Shown here in pieces: positions 1 to 12,172 of a stretch of DNA of 64,000 nucleotides (positions are counted from its first letter, which is position 1; every line of letters starts with the position of its first letter). The notes beneath the pieces are model-generated. The model was given only the letters and a program-made list of their open reading frames with translations. It did no database searches and was not told the DNA's origin. Origin of the DNA: Aphelenchoides besseyi (lineage: Eukaryota > Nematoda > Chromadorea > Rhabditida > Aphelenchoididae); the NCBI GenBank assembly GCA_024699855.1, contig JAMPIQ010000001.1, forward strand, positions 3,348,001 to 3,412,000, read 5' to 3'. The position numbers and the translations under genes are program-made.

Positions 1-274
1 AAATGTATAATGCCTATCGCTCGATTTTGTTGTTTTCTTATACGCTACACGGGTCTTTACTTTGTTTTTTAGGCTTATCCTGTATCGCTTTCGGTTAATG
101 CTTTGCGATTTCCGCGCCTAATTGGCCTTCTTCGTTTGTTTTAACTTAAGCGTCATTATCAATTTTCAGAATTTTCTTGTTTCTTCTCATCCGCCCCTCC
201 AACCTGTTTGCAATTTTTGTACATCTTGTCGAAATTGAAATTAGACATAAAAACTTTTATTCAATCGCGTTCAG

Positions 275-553
275 ACGCCAATAACCGGCTTTGTTTCGCA
301 ACGCTTGGTAACAAACAAAGAGTGAGGCAAAAGCTCGTTAAATCAAAATGTATGAGTTGGCGGCACTTTTGTTCCGGTGGTGAGATGTCATCAAGTGGTT
401 GTGCCAAACATAAGAAATCGGATTCCAAATAAAAACGAGGTTGTGGTCCCGGTGGCTCTCACTAAGGAGGAAGAAGAAGAGACGGGTGGAGAACATGATT
501 TGTACATCAATCAGTCGCCACCTGCTCATATTGGCCCACGAGCAATTGAGTAG
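275..553 (+). CDS. Possible 3' end of an unrecognised gene entering from the left
   Basis: Two candidate exons, 275-307 and 357-553, join in frame across a 49-base GT-AG intron and end at a TAG at 551-553. The last exon encodes a low-complexity hydrophilic tail with repeated VVVP patches, a run of five glutamates (KEEEEETGGEHD) and the end IGPRAIE. The gene would begin left of the window; further acceptor-like sites lie near 70 and 169. I do not recognise the protein. The same DNA has competing open frames, so this could be chance. The evidence is the splice-site/frame agreement and the coding-like composition only. Confidence 0.3.
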
Positions 554-680
554 ATTGCGGGCGCTCTTCCATTTAAAAGGATCACGACAAGACAGACGTC
601 TGATTTCACAGGCTGTTAATTAGTCAATGAAACAACTAGTGGGTCAGAGTTCGTGTCATTGATCACACTTCTCGGCGGCT

Positions 681-1459
681 ATGGATTTCGATCCGGACCA
701 CAAAAAATGGCAATTTGCATGTTGTCGTATAGTTACGGGTCTGAAAATTTGGGCATCTTTCGAGATTATTTTGAGCGCAATTTTTACCGTTCTTCTCGTT
801 TTAACTTGTCATGAAGGTCTGAAGACCAAGGTTGAGGTTATTCGTAGATGATAGTGATTTTGCTCATTTATCGATTTAGAACACGGAACTAATCTTTGAT
901 TTCGGACTCTTGACAATGTGTGTTCTGATGCTAATCGGAAATGTTATGCTCGTTATTGGTCTACAGTTGTACCAAATCAAATTAATGTATTTTACGATTT
1001 TTGTTCGAACTATGTTTCTTATTTTTATTTCGGTAAGAAAAAAGATTCGTCGTTGAGTGTAAACGTCATTTTCAGGCATTTGGAGTCAGCAGGTTTTTGC
1101 TTCGACACGATCATGTTGCACCACGAAAAGGTTTTAACGATCGGGTAACCAAAAAACCTTATGTTCAATTTCACCCAAATCTCTTCTAGGAAGAACCATC
1201 CATAGCACTGCGATTGATTGGTCTCGTATTCTTTATGCTGGTTGTCTGTGCTGCAGTTTTCTACACGATCTATCTAATCGTTCAAGCAATTCGATATACG
1301 ATTGCGTATAATCGCCTACAAGATCGTCGACAATCACTGATCTTGGCATCACAAATTGGTTTGTATTGCACGCAAACCCCATCGTATTCGATTTTAGAAC
1401 CGGAGATGTTGGCACATTTGCGGAGAAAATCGAATGGAAGCAAAGGAAGTGGTTGTTGA
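681..1459 (+). CDS. Small four-pass membrane protein (LAPTM/DUF7027-like)
   Basis: Exons 681-830, 880-1032, 1076-1144 and 1190-1459 join in phase 0 to give 213 residues. The protein has a short cytoplasmic-looking start with two cysteines (FACC), then four hydrophobic segments at about residues 18-42, 54-75, 79-102 and 130-160, and a polar C-terminal tail with arginines (LRRKSNGSKGSGC). This plan is that of the many small nematode four-pass proteins related to lysosome-associated LAPTM proteins and DUF7027; that assignment comes from topology and feel, not from a decisive motif. The third exon ends at CGG before GTAACC; the alternative donor GTTTTA at 1131 would break the frame. The stop precedes an AATAAA around 1499. 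The function is unknown. Confidence 0.65.
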
Positions 1460-1565
1460 TATGTCTACACAACAGTTAGCCATTTCAATTGTTTTCAAAT
1501 AAAAGCTATTGACAATAAAAGTTTATTGAAAATATTTTATACAAAAAACCATAGATCAAACCGAA

Positions 1566-2290
1566 TTACTTTTTCATCTGAATCGAATAACCGCCTCCAG
1601 GCTGCTCGACCATTTGAAAAGAATCGGTTGAGAGACCGAAAGGACGTAGTACTCTACAATTGGATACAATTTGTTGTCTAATCTTATGATACAAACTTAC
1701 ACGTTGCCGAGATTCTTGAGCTGATCGATCATTTCCTTTTGGAGTTTTTCGTTTCGAACTTTCTGTCGTTCGGTCAAGGACGCGATCTGTTGGGTGTAAC
1801 GTGAACGATCGGGAAACTGTTTATGAAGTGAATTGTAGTCTTCCAAGGACTTTTCGATCGTTTCGTCTTTTTGAGCATAAGCGAACGCACGTCTTTCAAG
1901 AGCTTTCTCGTTCTTAGCTCCAAGTTCAATGGAAGCCGTTGCATCGTCGACGGCCGCCTTCCAGTCCTCGAGTTTAATGTTTGCGGCTGCTCGATTACTC
2001 AACAGAATCGATCGATCGTCTTTGTATTTTAACGGACACGTGTCTAGAGCTTCGGTGTAGAGGATCACTGCGTTTTTGTAGTCGCCTTCAGCAAATTTTT
2101 GATTTCCGTCTGTTTTGATTTTCGTCGCAGTTTCCTGTAGTTGAGCTAATTCGGAATCGTCCATCGCGTCTTCACGAGTTTGTCGTTCGTCTTCGACGGT
2201 TTTCTCTTTTTCCTCATCTCCATTCTCTGTGACCTTCTCATCGTGTTCAACATCAGTGGTGGCCGAATCGAGTTCTTCGCCCGGTTTCAT
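1566..2290 (-). CDS. ttc-1: TPR co-chaperone-like protein TTC1
   Basis: Two exons (2290-1701 and 1653-1566) give about 225 residues. An acidic N-terminal third is followed by three TPR motifs beginning at the KIKTDGNQKFAEGDY stretch (helix pairs with the usual G/Y/A pattern) and by the ending LRPFGLSTDSFQMV, a block typical of TTC1 orthologues. Human TTC1 is a small adaptor reported to bind HSP90 and G-alpha-16; this role is inferred from the family. The start at 2290 is preferred over an upstream ATG at 2386 because a strong acceptor (TTTTACAG) lies 10 bases before it, suiting a trans-splice site. The gene follows Lon on the same strand with only 130 bases between them, so it may be the last gene of an operon. 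Confidence 0.85.
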
Positions 2291-2420
2291 GTCCACAAAT
2301 CTGTAAAACAAGCTAATCAATTCAATTGGACACGAAGAAACTCTGTGGTTACGAAACCATGAAAACATTTCGATGTGAGAATGCAATAGTATTTATCAAC
2401 AAAAACAACAATCCTAAGAG

Positions 2421-5400
2421 TTAATTCAAAGATTCAGCAACGTCTGGGAAAACAATGTCGAAAACTTCATCGTAGTGATTCACGAAGTGAACTGTCACAT
2501 CGGCTTTGATGAAATCTGCCAGATCGTCGAATTCCTTTTTGTTTTCCGCTGGCAAGATGATCGTATTGACACCGGAGCGTTTAGCTGCAATGATCTTTTC
2601 TCGAATACCACCGACTGGCATAACTTTGCCTGAAACCGTTGATCAACTGCCGTAATAGATGATAACAAACCAGTCAAAGAGATCTCGCCAGTCATTGCGA
2701 TGTTTTGTTTTGCCGGATGATTTAGTCCCAACGACAATAAAGCACTTACAATTGTGCAACCTAAAACAGATTGATTAGGACGTAATAACTTAGGAACAAT
2801 AATTCCGCTGTAATTCGTACTCACCCGCAGATGGGCCGTCTTTTGGTGTTGCTCCTTCAGGTACGTGAACATGAACGTGACCTAATTCAAGAACCTCGTT
2901 ATCGGGAAAACGTTTGGACATTTGATTTTTGGCAACCGTATAAGCAGTTCGCATCGATTCTTTCATCACATCTCCCAAATGTCCGGTTGCTTCAAGTGAA
3001 CCCTCCGGTCGATGTTGTTTTCCGTTTTCAGTAACCACATCAGATTTGGATTTTGAATCAAAACGTCGTCTCAGCGATGCTTCGATGTACAGTGCCGATC
3101 CGCCCATCGCCGTCCATGCCAGACCCATAATTACACCGGGCGGCGTAACATCGTAAAGACGATCACTAGTGAACTTCTCACGGCCGACATAATCTCGCAG
3201 ATTGTCGTTATGCACCGAAATAACAGAATCGATCTTCTTTTCTTCTTCACGATCTTTGATCAACTGATATGCTGCTTTACGGAAAATCTAAATCTACACA
3301 TACAATATGGTTGTTCAAATAGCCAACCTTTTCGATATGTTTTTGTAGGTTACGAACACCCGATTCACGGCAGTAATGTTTGATCAATGTGTCCAACGCA
3401 TCATCTCTGATTTCCAACTCGTTTTCGGTGAGTGCACTTAAACCAAACTTTTAAAAAACAACAAAGAACCAGATTACCAATTCTCGCGACATTGAGGAAT
3501 AAGGTATTTTTGAGCGATATTCAACTTTTCTTCTGCCACATATCCACTGACTTCGATAAGCTCCATTCGATCACGCAACGCACCGGGTATTGTGTCGATT
3601 ACATTGGCCGTACAAATGAACAGAACTTTAGAGAGATCGATTGGAACATCCAAAAAGTGGTCCATGAAATTCGCATTTTGTTCGGGATCCAAAAGCTAAT
3701 AAACAAAGTGAATAAAAGTAAAAAAATAAATCTCAACCTCAAGTAATGCAGAAGCAGGATCCCCTAAACAAAAACTCATAACTAAGTTATTTAACTTTCA
3801 AATACCGTGATAACCAGCACCTCCGATTTTGTCGACTTCATCGATAAGCACTAGTGGGTTTTCGGTTTGCACCTTCTTCAGGCACTGTACCATTTTGCCG
3901 GGCATCGCCCCAATATACCTAAATGAAACATGTGGCCAGCACAAGCAGTGCAATTTACGTTCGTCGATGTCCTTTGATTTCGGCTACATCGACCATTCCA
4001 CCAACAGAAAATCGGAAATACTGAAAGGTTGAATTGAATCACTCGATTAAACAAACCATCAACCTGTCTATTCAACGCACGCGCAATTGATCGAGCAATC
4101 GATGTTTTACCAACACCTGGAGGACCGTGGAAACAAAGAATTTTACCACCGGCTGCTTTCTTCAAACTTGCAACAGCAATAAACTCCAAAATTCGGTCTT
4201 TCACGTCTTTCATTCCGTAGTGATCTTCGTTGAGAATTGTTTCTGCTTTGTGAAGATCCAAGTTCTCTTCCGAAGTTTTGCCCCAAGGAACATTGCAAAG
4301 CCAATCCAAATAGTTTCTGTAAGCAGTCTGATAATGAGAGTTTGCAAGGAAGAATTACCGTGAAACACTAAATTCACTGGAATGTGGATCGAGAAAGTTG
4401 AGTTTGTTTTGTTCTTCTTTTATCACTTTCAACGCGTATTCCGGTATTTTCAGATCCTTTATCTTGTCTTCCAACTTCTCGATAATCGTTTGTTTATCAT
4501 CCTTCTCGATTCCAAGCTCTTTCTTTATAGCTTTCAACTGAAAATCCATTTGTTGCTAGTCCAGTAATTACAACCAACCTGTTCGTTGAGAAGATACTTT
4601 CGATGCTAAAGAAAGAAATATCAAAGAATCGACCGATTCGCTTACTTGTTCCTGCACTTTCTTCTCGACATCCTTGTTAATGTCATGTTTCAACTTGGCA
4701 ACAGTCTTCTCTTTTTCCAACAATTCCAACGCCAACGAACAACGTCGCATGGTCTTTGTTTCTTCCATCATCTGCTGAAGATCGGCCGTTTCGGCAGTTT
4801 GAACCAAAGTCGCCACGAGATCGCATAAATACACCGGATTATCGACAACGTTCTGAGAGGGATGCAGAAGTAAATTGATTTGTTGAGCGAAGAGGTTTGA
4901 GTATTGAACGATATCTCGAATTGATTGAACGATTGCTTGCATTTGTGCCTAAAACTGTTTGTTCGATCTCATTCAATTGACGAACCTTCAATTCGACCGT
5001 CCGTTCCACCGATTCCATAACTAGATTTTCAGTTTTGCCATAAATAATCTGAGGCTCTACGCTTTGCTTCTCTGGTGTCTCATTGTCTTCTTGTTTTCGC
5101 TTCGCTCCTTTTTCTTCGCGAGTTGAACGACGAGTTCGACGACCATTCAGTTTCGAGTAGTTCTTCTTGGCATCTTCATCATTTGATTCGTCCAATCGTT
5201 CGAGTAGTCGAATTCGTCGTTGAGCATTGAGCACAAGTTCCAGAATGTTTCCATGATCACGCATCTCGAGAATCTGAGCAAACGTTCCGACATTATGAAG
5301 ATCGTTAAGTGACGAGACAGTTTCGCTCTGATTCCTGAAGTTAATGCAAAATCAGTTTAGTTAAAATAACCAAGAGCTTACTCGTCGTTTTTCTTCACGA

Positions 5401-5908
5401 AAACTCCAACGAATCCTTGACGCATTGCCACTTTTCGTCGAATCAACTCCTTCAACGCATCGCTTTTTACGATCTAGAAGTCGTCAAATGAAGCAGACAA
5501 GATTTCCGGAACTCACGTCAACTTTCTTGATAAAACCGGGAAACAACGGAAATCGATTAATGGCAATGATTGGCACATTTGGAAAGAAATCGGGAACGGT
5601 AACCGTTGATGGAGACTAAACATAAAGTAGAGAAATGAGTGGGTAACCGAACGAACTTGTTGAAACGGATCGGGCGGATGAGCGTCTGAAATCGTCGGAT
5701 CCTCTTCTTCGATGTGAATATCGTTGGTTGATCCTTCATCATCGTTACGTGAGTTGCTGAAGAATCGACGTTGTAAATACACAAGAGGGACGTTGTTCAA
5801 TTGCTGATGTCGAGTTAAGGCCAATGGAACAGTTGTAATTCGATTCACAGAACCAACAACACGCAAACGAATAATCTGAGCTAACAGTCGCCTTGACACA
5901 AGGCTCAT
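2421..5908 (-). CDS. lonp-1: Mitochondrial Lon protease (AAA+ serine protease)
   Basis: About a dozen exons read from 5908 down to the stop at 2421-2423. The N-terminus is rich in arginine with few acidic residues ([16 protein letters not shown]), as in a matrix targeting sequence. Next come the Lon substrate-binding domain ([14 protein letters not shown]), a long helical segment, the AAA+ module with Walker [10 protein letters not shown] and Walker [12 protein letters not shown], and the protease domain with the catalytic serine in KDGPSAG and the dyad lysine in GGIREK. A 39-base intron splits the block just before the lysine. Lon degrades misfolded and oxidised proteins in the mitochondrial matrix and binds mtDNA. 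It has full family length. ATG at 5908 follows directly on an AG (GATCGCAG). It lies between SPCS1 and TTC1 on one strand. Confidence 0.95.
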
Positions 5909-6060
5909 CTGCGATCAGGCTAATAAAGGATTGTTAAGTAGAACGGGCAAGGTATCGAAAAAGGCCGAATACCTCAGTTTAAACACGATAATCGAAATAC
6001 GACAAGAAAAATAATTTATGTTATCACATTATCGATTTACATTCATAGACACACGTATAA

Positions 6061-6532
6061 TCACTTGTGTTTCTTCGTGTTTTTCTTCGGCTTCTCATCG
6101 GCACTTTTGGTCGCTCCGCTTTCGTTGACTGTCGCTCCAGACGAAGTGTCCGATTGGGCAATCTTCGGTTGCCACTAAAAAGAAATTTCGTCGAAATGTA
6201 GAGGACAAAAACATACGTGCAACGGATGTCGTCGAAAGACGGGCCACGGCGGTAAGACGACAATCGATGCAACAACTGCACCAAACAAAATAATTCCAAT
6301 AACAAACGACATTCTTTCAAAGAAATAGCCGAGAAGAAAGCCAACTACTCCGTGAATCACAAGAATAATCTGAAGATAACGAGCATAAAATCAAATACAA
6401 AGCATAGGAACCTGAAGTAAACGTTCGGACTTCTTTTGTCCTGAAACGAGTGAATTGAACGAACAACCAGAGGCCGAGTTTACCTTGAAAATCGTGGTGC
6501 GTACTGAACGAACGAAGTCTTTCCGGCAACAT
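6061..6532 (-). CDS. spcs-1: Signal peptidase complex subunit 1 (SPC12)
   Basis: Exons 6532-6484, 6440-6412, 6369-6217 and 6174-6061 give 114 residues. The order is that of SPCS1/SPC12: a short polar start, a Q-G-Q-K segment, two close membrane spans (IILVIHGVVGFLLGY and a second near ILFGAVVASIVV) and the hallmark LPPWPVFRRHPLHWQP just after the second span, then a lysine-rich tail. SPC12 is a non-catalytic subunit of the ER signal peptidase complex. The 29-base second exon is unusually small but both its splice sites and its frame fit. ATG at 6532 follows TTTAG, a possible trans-splice acceptor. Lon begins 152 bases downstream on the same strand. Confidence 0.9.
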
Positions 6533-6910
6533 CTAAACATCACTTCTTAAGCTTATTCGATGTCATCAAAATACCTGAATCAAAAGGTCCATCGCAATGA
6601 CACGTCGAGAAGTTCGAATTCAGAAGTCTCTGAAACAAAGAAACCTTCGTTTAAACTTCCGAATCTCACGAAAATAAAATTGAACTCCAAGTGTTGACTT
6701 GAATTTGTTGGCAGAGTAAGAAAGAGAAGAAAATAAAACACGAAAACTTCAGCAAACACAAACGACGAGCACGGAGAATCTCGCAACGATTGTACTCGAC
6801 GTACAAACCCTACGCAGTGCAAAGCTTTGGCGTCTTTTTCGGTTTAGGTGCTGCGTATTTCTCGTTATTGACTAATTTTTCCAAGTCGAAAACTATCATC
6901 CACGGAAATC
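6533..6910. promoter_or_regulatory. Divergent intergenic region, SPC1 (-) / unknown gene (+)
   Basis: These 378 bases separate two divergently read genes and should carry both promoters. I see no clear TATA box or convincing exon; a 80-codon minus-strand frame here has no family resemblance. Because the SPC1-Lon-TTC1 trio is tightly spaced, this would be the promoter region for the whole minus-strand cluster. Confidence 0.4.
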
Positions 6911-8349
6911 ATGCTCACGCGGCGTCGTGCGGAACGCGCAGCGACGCAACAACAAAGTTCGGCGCCTTCGAGTAAATTTCGAATTACGATCGTCGAGGTT
7001 GGTTCCGATTTTTTGGCCCAATTTGAAGACGCGAATTCTTTTCTTGTAGACCACGTCCGCCAACGAAGTTCAACTTTGCAGCGGATGCACGCATCGCGTT
7101 AGCGAATTGCAACACGACGACGCGGCGTTTGCGCTGAAATTGGAAGTCGATTCACGACAATCGGACGACGCGTTGGAAGAGACGATTGAGGAGATCGACG
7201 CGACGGAAAATGGTCTCGAAGACTACTCGGACGTCGAAAATGGTTTCAACAAAGACGGCGACGCTTCAAATTCACGTTCATCTCAAAAACGTTCCAGTAA
7301 ACGTTCGACGAAGACCGGTGAGAAGCGAAGCTTACGATTCCAACTGTTTCCTGTGTTTTTCAGCAAAACGCAAAGCTGTTACCAACTTGACAGTCGAAGA
7401 GCCGACAATCGCACCGCAGAAAGCCGTGTTCCCCGAGAGCGAATATGATGTTTTGGAGAAGAGGTTGATTCAGTTGGAAAGTGACTTGGCGAACGAATTG
7501 GACAACGATCGTAAGTGGATTCGTTTGGTCGAAAAACATTCCGCATTTTAGGGTTCAAAAAACTGTGCAAAATGGGTGTCATGTGCGAGGAACGTTGGGC
7601 GAAACTCTACTGTAAAGATTATGGAAAATCATGGGTACATTTAGCTGTTGACTAAATTGAGTTATCGCCGTTTTCAGGACGAGCATCGGAATGAAGCGAT
7701 CAGTGTTCTGAAACACAACCTGGAAATCAGACGTGAAGGACTTCAACCGTTCATGAAAATGCATAACAAGCTTGATCCTGACGATTTGCTTCAGCGCTCA
7801 ATGAGACGCGATATTCACATGTTGAATCCGCCGGTGAGCATCGCAATGTCACGAATGGCAAATCCGCACGATGCGCTTCGTGGAATGTCCAAACGTGTTT
7901 TTGCTACATGGTGGGTTCAGAAGGTTGCGATTTCAATAACCGGCATTTCAGTGCTGCAATTCACACGTTAACCGTTGCACCAATGCACAACTATTCATAC
8001 ATAGAAGAGGACCCGTGTTTCCAGATTGAGAACGAGCTTTTTGAAGTTGAGCACAAATTGAAACGTGGTCAACCCAATACACCAGGTACGAATGATCGTT
8101 TGTTTCTGTGTAATTCAATGTGCTGTTCTAGAGTACAACAAATTAATGGAACATGGACGACGTTTGCGTGAAAATTGGCGCCTTGCAAACGAAGCAATGA
8201 AGCGTACGAAACCGGCCGAAGCCGAACCTCCCGGCTACGATATTCGCAAGTGTATTGTCGTCGGTCGCAATCGTAAACAACCGCGCGACAACGGAGAACT
8301 GCTCGTTGGAACGGCCGAAGAACTGGAGGACATTGACATAACACATTAA
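6911..8349 (+). CDS. Uncharacterised conserved-looking protein, 389 residues
   Basis: Seven exons (6911-6997, 7050-7317, 7364-7510, 7552-7634, 7678-7910, 7952-8085, 8132-8349) join without a frame break and end at TAA. The N-terminal half is low in order: an arginine-rich start, an acidic stretch and a serine/lysine patch (SSQKRSSKRSTK) resembling a nuclear localisation signal. The C-terminal half is predicted helical, with a leucine/glutamate heptad-like segment (YDVLEKRLIQLESDLANEL), a CKMGVMCEERW block and charged helices. There is no signal peptide or membrane span. I do not recognise the family; a nuclear or cytoplasmic adaptor is possible. The regular intron phases make the gene model itself secure. 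Confidence 0.75.
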
Positions 8350-9511
8350 CATTGTTGAATACTGATACTCATTCATTTTATTATTCATTCATACCCTTTG
8401 TATTTTGATTGTAACCTTATGGCTCTAAAGTTAATTACACCAATGTGGCAATAATCCACGCATAAAAATTCCCAAACGAAACAATTTCATTTCACGTAGT
8501 CAATTGAAATGAAAATAAATTTGCAGTAATTCGATCAGACGAACGAATGTCCCTATAGTCAAGGGATCTGCGCGTTTCCAAGGCGCAATTGTGCAGAAGG
8601 CGGAAAGCTGACAGATCAGCTTGTTTCAATGGGAAGACTTTAGCGAGTCATATAGAGAAGCAAGGGACTTAGGGTGTTGGGTTGGTAGTGGCTTTGTGCA
8701 TTTTCTTCCAAGCTGCAGTCCTAATGCTGCGTTGTTTCGACGCCAATGTGATTTCGAAATCCTTGTTTTTTCTCTCGCCGTTCAAACTGAAATCACTCGA
8801 AACAGGTGTTCCGTGTTTCAACGGCGACTTTCTTTTCTAAGTCGATGATTTCGTGGACTTGCGGTTGCACAAGAAAGTCGGGTGGGGAGAATTTTCGTGT
8901 TATTTTTAGCTGTTCGTTGCTGCAAATGTTTGACTTAATATTTAATCGGGAAACGTGTGCTGAGTATGACGATACGCGCGTTCGGTACGAAGAATTCGGA
9001 GACAGACGTCAGATGTTGGTGTCTGTTCTTCTTTCTACATACTTCCGCCTGCTCTTTCGCTCCACAGACGGGGCGAAATGCACCGCAGCAGTCGGCTGGT
9101 GAGCACGCGGCCTCTGTCATGAGGTTAAGAAGACGAACGACCGTTGGTGCTGGGCACAATTATTCTTTTTTTTCAATTTGGGTAATTAAAAGCCGTTCGA
9201 TGATTTGACATAGCCAAAACAACCCCATTGTCTCGACGAAAAGGATCTCCGTTTTCCGCGAATCCCCTCCCCACGTTTATCATCAAATTTCTAACCGCGT
9301 GACTAACGATTGGTAACGTCGACGGTTTTTTTTCAGGTTCTTTCTTTTCTGTTACATACGGGCATCGGGGAGTTTTGCGAACACGGTGATCTGTCGGCTA
9401 TTTGGTAGATTTGGTTTATTTGATCTCGCTATACATTGAAAACGGTGGGTTGGGTTGGATGGAAAAAATCAATTCGTTTTTTGTTTTTTGAAGTCCCATT
9501 TAGACGCCGTG
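8350..9511. other. Intergenic region before ubc-3
   Basis: About 1.16 kb between two plus-strand genes. It has poly-pyrimidine tracts and acceptor-like AGs near 9340 and 9501, compatible with 5' untranslated introns or a trans-splice site of the downstream gene. Open frames here (up to about 98 codons) show no family resemblance. I see no RNA gene. Confidence 0.4.
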
Positions 9512-10411
9512 ATGTCGAAGAGTACTGTTGATCCGAAGGGAGCGATGCGTGTGCTTCAAATGGAACTACGCGATCTGAACTCGAATCCGGTCGAGGGTTT
9601 TACAGTTAATTGTGATGAGCAGAATCTTTTCAAATGGACCGTGGGCATCTTCGGACCGCCGTCGACTCTCTATCAGGGCGGATATTTCAAAGCAAAGTTG
9701 TCTTTTCCACACAACTATGTAAGTTGATTGCATACGTCAATCTGATTTTTGTTCTATGTGTTTTAGCCCTACGAACCACCACATTTTCGTTTCGTCTGTA
9801 AATTCTGGCATCCGAACGTTTACGAGAACGGAGATCTTTGCATCAGCATTTTGCATCCACCAGCAGATGATCCACATTCCGGCGAAATGCCATGCGGTAT
9901 GTTTTCGTATTTAATTCACCATTAGCATTAAACTGTAGAACGATGGAATCCGACTCAAAATGTGCGCACAATCTTGTTGAGTGTTATTTCGCTTCTGAAC
10001 GAACCGAACACTTCGTCTCCAGCAAATGTCGATGCTTCAGTCTCATATCGAAAATGGAAAGAAAACGGTGAAAAGGAGGATGAGTATGTCAAAGTAATCA
10101 GGTGAGTTCATCGATTCTTATAGTCATCAATGATCTGAAATGTTTAGAAAACAAGTCGAAGCATCGAAGTTGGAAGCCGCAAAAGATGGAGTTACGGTTC
10201 CAGAAACAGTTGAAGACTATTGCATCAAAGCGAAACCGAAGAATCAGCATGACGATATCGATATGTGCGATTTCGACTATTACGACGATTACGAAGATCC
10301 GGATTCGGGTTTGTTATGAATATCATGAAGACAATTATTGGGCTTTAAAATTTAGATGACGACGAGGACTTTGATCCGAATGACGAAGATTCTGGTCAGG
10401 GAGAAAGTTGA
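9512..10411 (+). CDS. ubc-3: E2 ubiquitin-conjugating enzyme, CDC34/UBE2R type
   Basis: Five exons (9512-9718, 9767-9896, 9939-10101, 10148-10308, 10356-10411) give 238 residues. The UBC fold is complete: [11 protein letters not shown] helix, [16 protein letters not shown], the YPPxPP-equivalent [10 protein letters not shown], and the active-site cysteine in NGDLCISIL. Directly after the cysteine lies the acidic loop insertion [10 protein letters not shown] that marks the CDC34/UBE2R/UBE2G group, followed by [20 protein letters not shown]. The C-terminal tail is strongly acidic ([22 protein letters not shown]), as in CDC34, where it binds the basic canyon of cullin in SCF ligases. C. elegans UBC-3 is the closest named relative I can think of. 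The downstream neighbour is convergent. Confidence 0.93.
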
Positions 10412-10824
10412 AGGCGAAGAAACGAAAATACAAACCTCAAATCATTTTTCCAATGCCAACATGTTTCATTCATTACAATTTTGTAAATTACTTTGGCTCT
10501 TTAGATAAATTGTTTTATTGCCATTTGCTCAACAATGAATAGTCCACTTTGTTTGAAAACATTGTTTTGTCTCTTTGTCGCATCAAACAACTCAAAGTTT
10601 ACGCGTAACTTTTGGCCCTAATTCTTTGAATGCCTTCAAGAAGCTTTTGTTTATTAGTGTACACGGAAGTAAAATTTGTGTGGCTATCATTCGTTCAACA
10701 TATTCGATTCCATACGCATCGTTATCCCAGGATTCAGTAATGCTGAAATGACCGTGTTCACATCATATCAACTTTCGTGCAGGGATAATTGACAAGAGGG
10801 CGAATCGATTGTATCGAATACCTT
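10412..10824. other. Convergent 3' intergenic region, ubc-3 (+) / MOLO-1-like gene (-)
   Basis: These 413 bases between two convergent stops should hold both 3' untranslated regions. It is AT-rich and I see no coding exon or RNA gene. Confidence 0.4.
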
Positions 10825-12172
10825 TTAGACGACCTGTTGAACGTTTGCCGGAATTTGTTGTTTGTGTGGCATTAACATCTGGACCAAATTCACGTAGGTC
10901 ATTGGCTGACTGTCTTCTACAAAATGGATACAAATGACAAAAACAGAGGAAGTGGATAAATTAGGAAAAAGTGCAAAACAATCGAACGAACAAAAACCAC
11001 AAACCTCCGACGAAACCACCGGCTTTCCAACGTCTTGCCGGATCGGCGCCGTGAAACTTGGAACGAACACGACCGTGATTAGTTCGTAAAAAGAACAGAA
11101 TCACAAACATAATCGCCATCAGCAAGAAGCAGACAGCAAACGTTGCATGCGCCCAAAATGGAACGTGATTCTTGGGCTGTGGCATTTGAATACGTTCTTT
11201 TATTGCGTCTGCTATGTTCGTCATTAGACGAGTAATCGCGGTGGAACGCGGATAACCGGCTTGAAGTTCAACATTCGTTTCGTTGACAATATTGTTCAAA
11301 ACCAGTTGACTGTTGTAGGCAAAATACTCACTTATCAGCGAACCATAAGAAAGAAAAACGCGCTAAAATTGTCGATATAATAGTATCATTGAACCCGTCT
11401 GTTTACTGGTCGATGAGTTTCATCGTTGAATGGCTCTTTCACGAGCAATATCAAAAGCCCATCATCACAATCGTCCGTTCGCATTCCTCTCTCACGAATA
11501 ATCCGAGCATAGTTTTGGGCAAACTTATTCAGTTCGTTGCTTCAAGTGTAGACAGTTGAACTGGAGTTTTTATAGTCAGCTTACTTTTCGTTTCTTCGCT
11601 TAAATCTCAATGTGTGTTGTGCAAACTGAATTTGAGGACAATAAAGAGAACTGAAAAACGAATTTCCGTGGCCATCAACCAATCTTCTCACCCAAATTCT
11701 GATAATGATCGATTCGGATAAGCACGAATTTCATTCAACAACGCAAGTCCAAATCGAAAATGACATTGACTACCCTGAAAGTGTGCTTATTTACGATCTC
11801 ATGTTCAAACTTACCGTTGTAATGTCTTCGCTCTTCTTTTCAAGTTCATTCATTGCTCCACTAACCAATTTCAATTCGAAAACAGACAACAAATTATACT
11901 AAATAGCTGATTGTTGAAATTGTCAATGCACACTTCTTACCGGATCGCAAACCCGACCCTGAGCAAAATGATTACCGTAGATACCACATCGAAAATTGTC
12001 GACCAAATTCGGATACGAACATGGATCGAAGATCAGAGGATCAAACGAAGACTCGTCGACGTTTCTGCAACTCCTCTTTCTATTAGTTCAATGATTAGTC
12101 GCAATACCGTCTTCTCAACGCAGTCACCATACCAAACAAGAGGCCAAGTTGTAGGAAAAGTAGTTGGTTCAT
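10825..12172 (-). CDS. TPM-domain type I membrane protein, MOLO-1-like
   Basis: Eight exons (12172-12108, 12064-11941, 11898-11815, 11774-11692, 11650-11585, 11539-11407, 11362-11005, 10916-10825) give 334 residues. A signal peptide (MNQLLFLQLGLLFGMVTA) is followed by a cysteine-bearing ectodomain with the TPM_phosphatase-like course: CDPYNLLSVFE, then FAQNYARIIRERGMRTDDC, DDGLLILLV and RVFLSYGSLISEYFAYNSQ. A single membrane span (FAVCFLLMAIMFVILFF) follows, then a short cytoplasmic tail. In C. elegans MOLO-1, a one-pass TPM protein, is an auxiliary subunit of levamisole-sensitive acetylcholine receptors. Nematodes have several TPM paralogues, so I assign family rather than orthology. The frame reads through a GTGAGT near 11330 which looks like a donor but gives a worse protein if used. 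Confidence 0.75.

Noticed and set aside
11310..11345. Apparent GTGAGT...CAG intron in the MOLO-1-like gene
   Set aside because: At about 22 bases it is too short, and reading through gives a continuous TPM-like segment (SYGSLISEYFAYNSQ).
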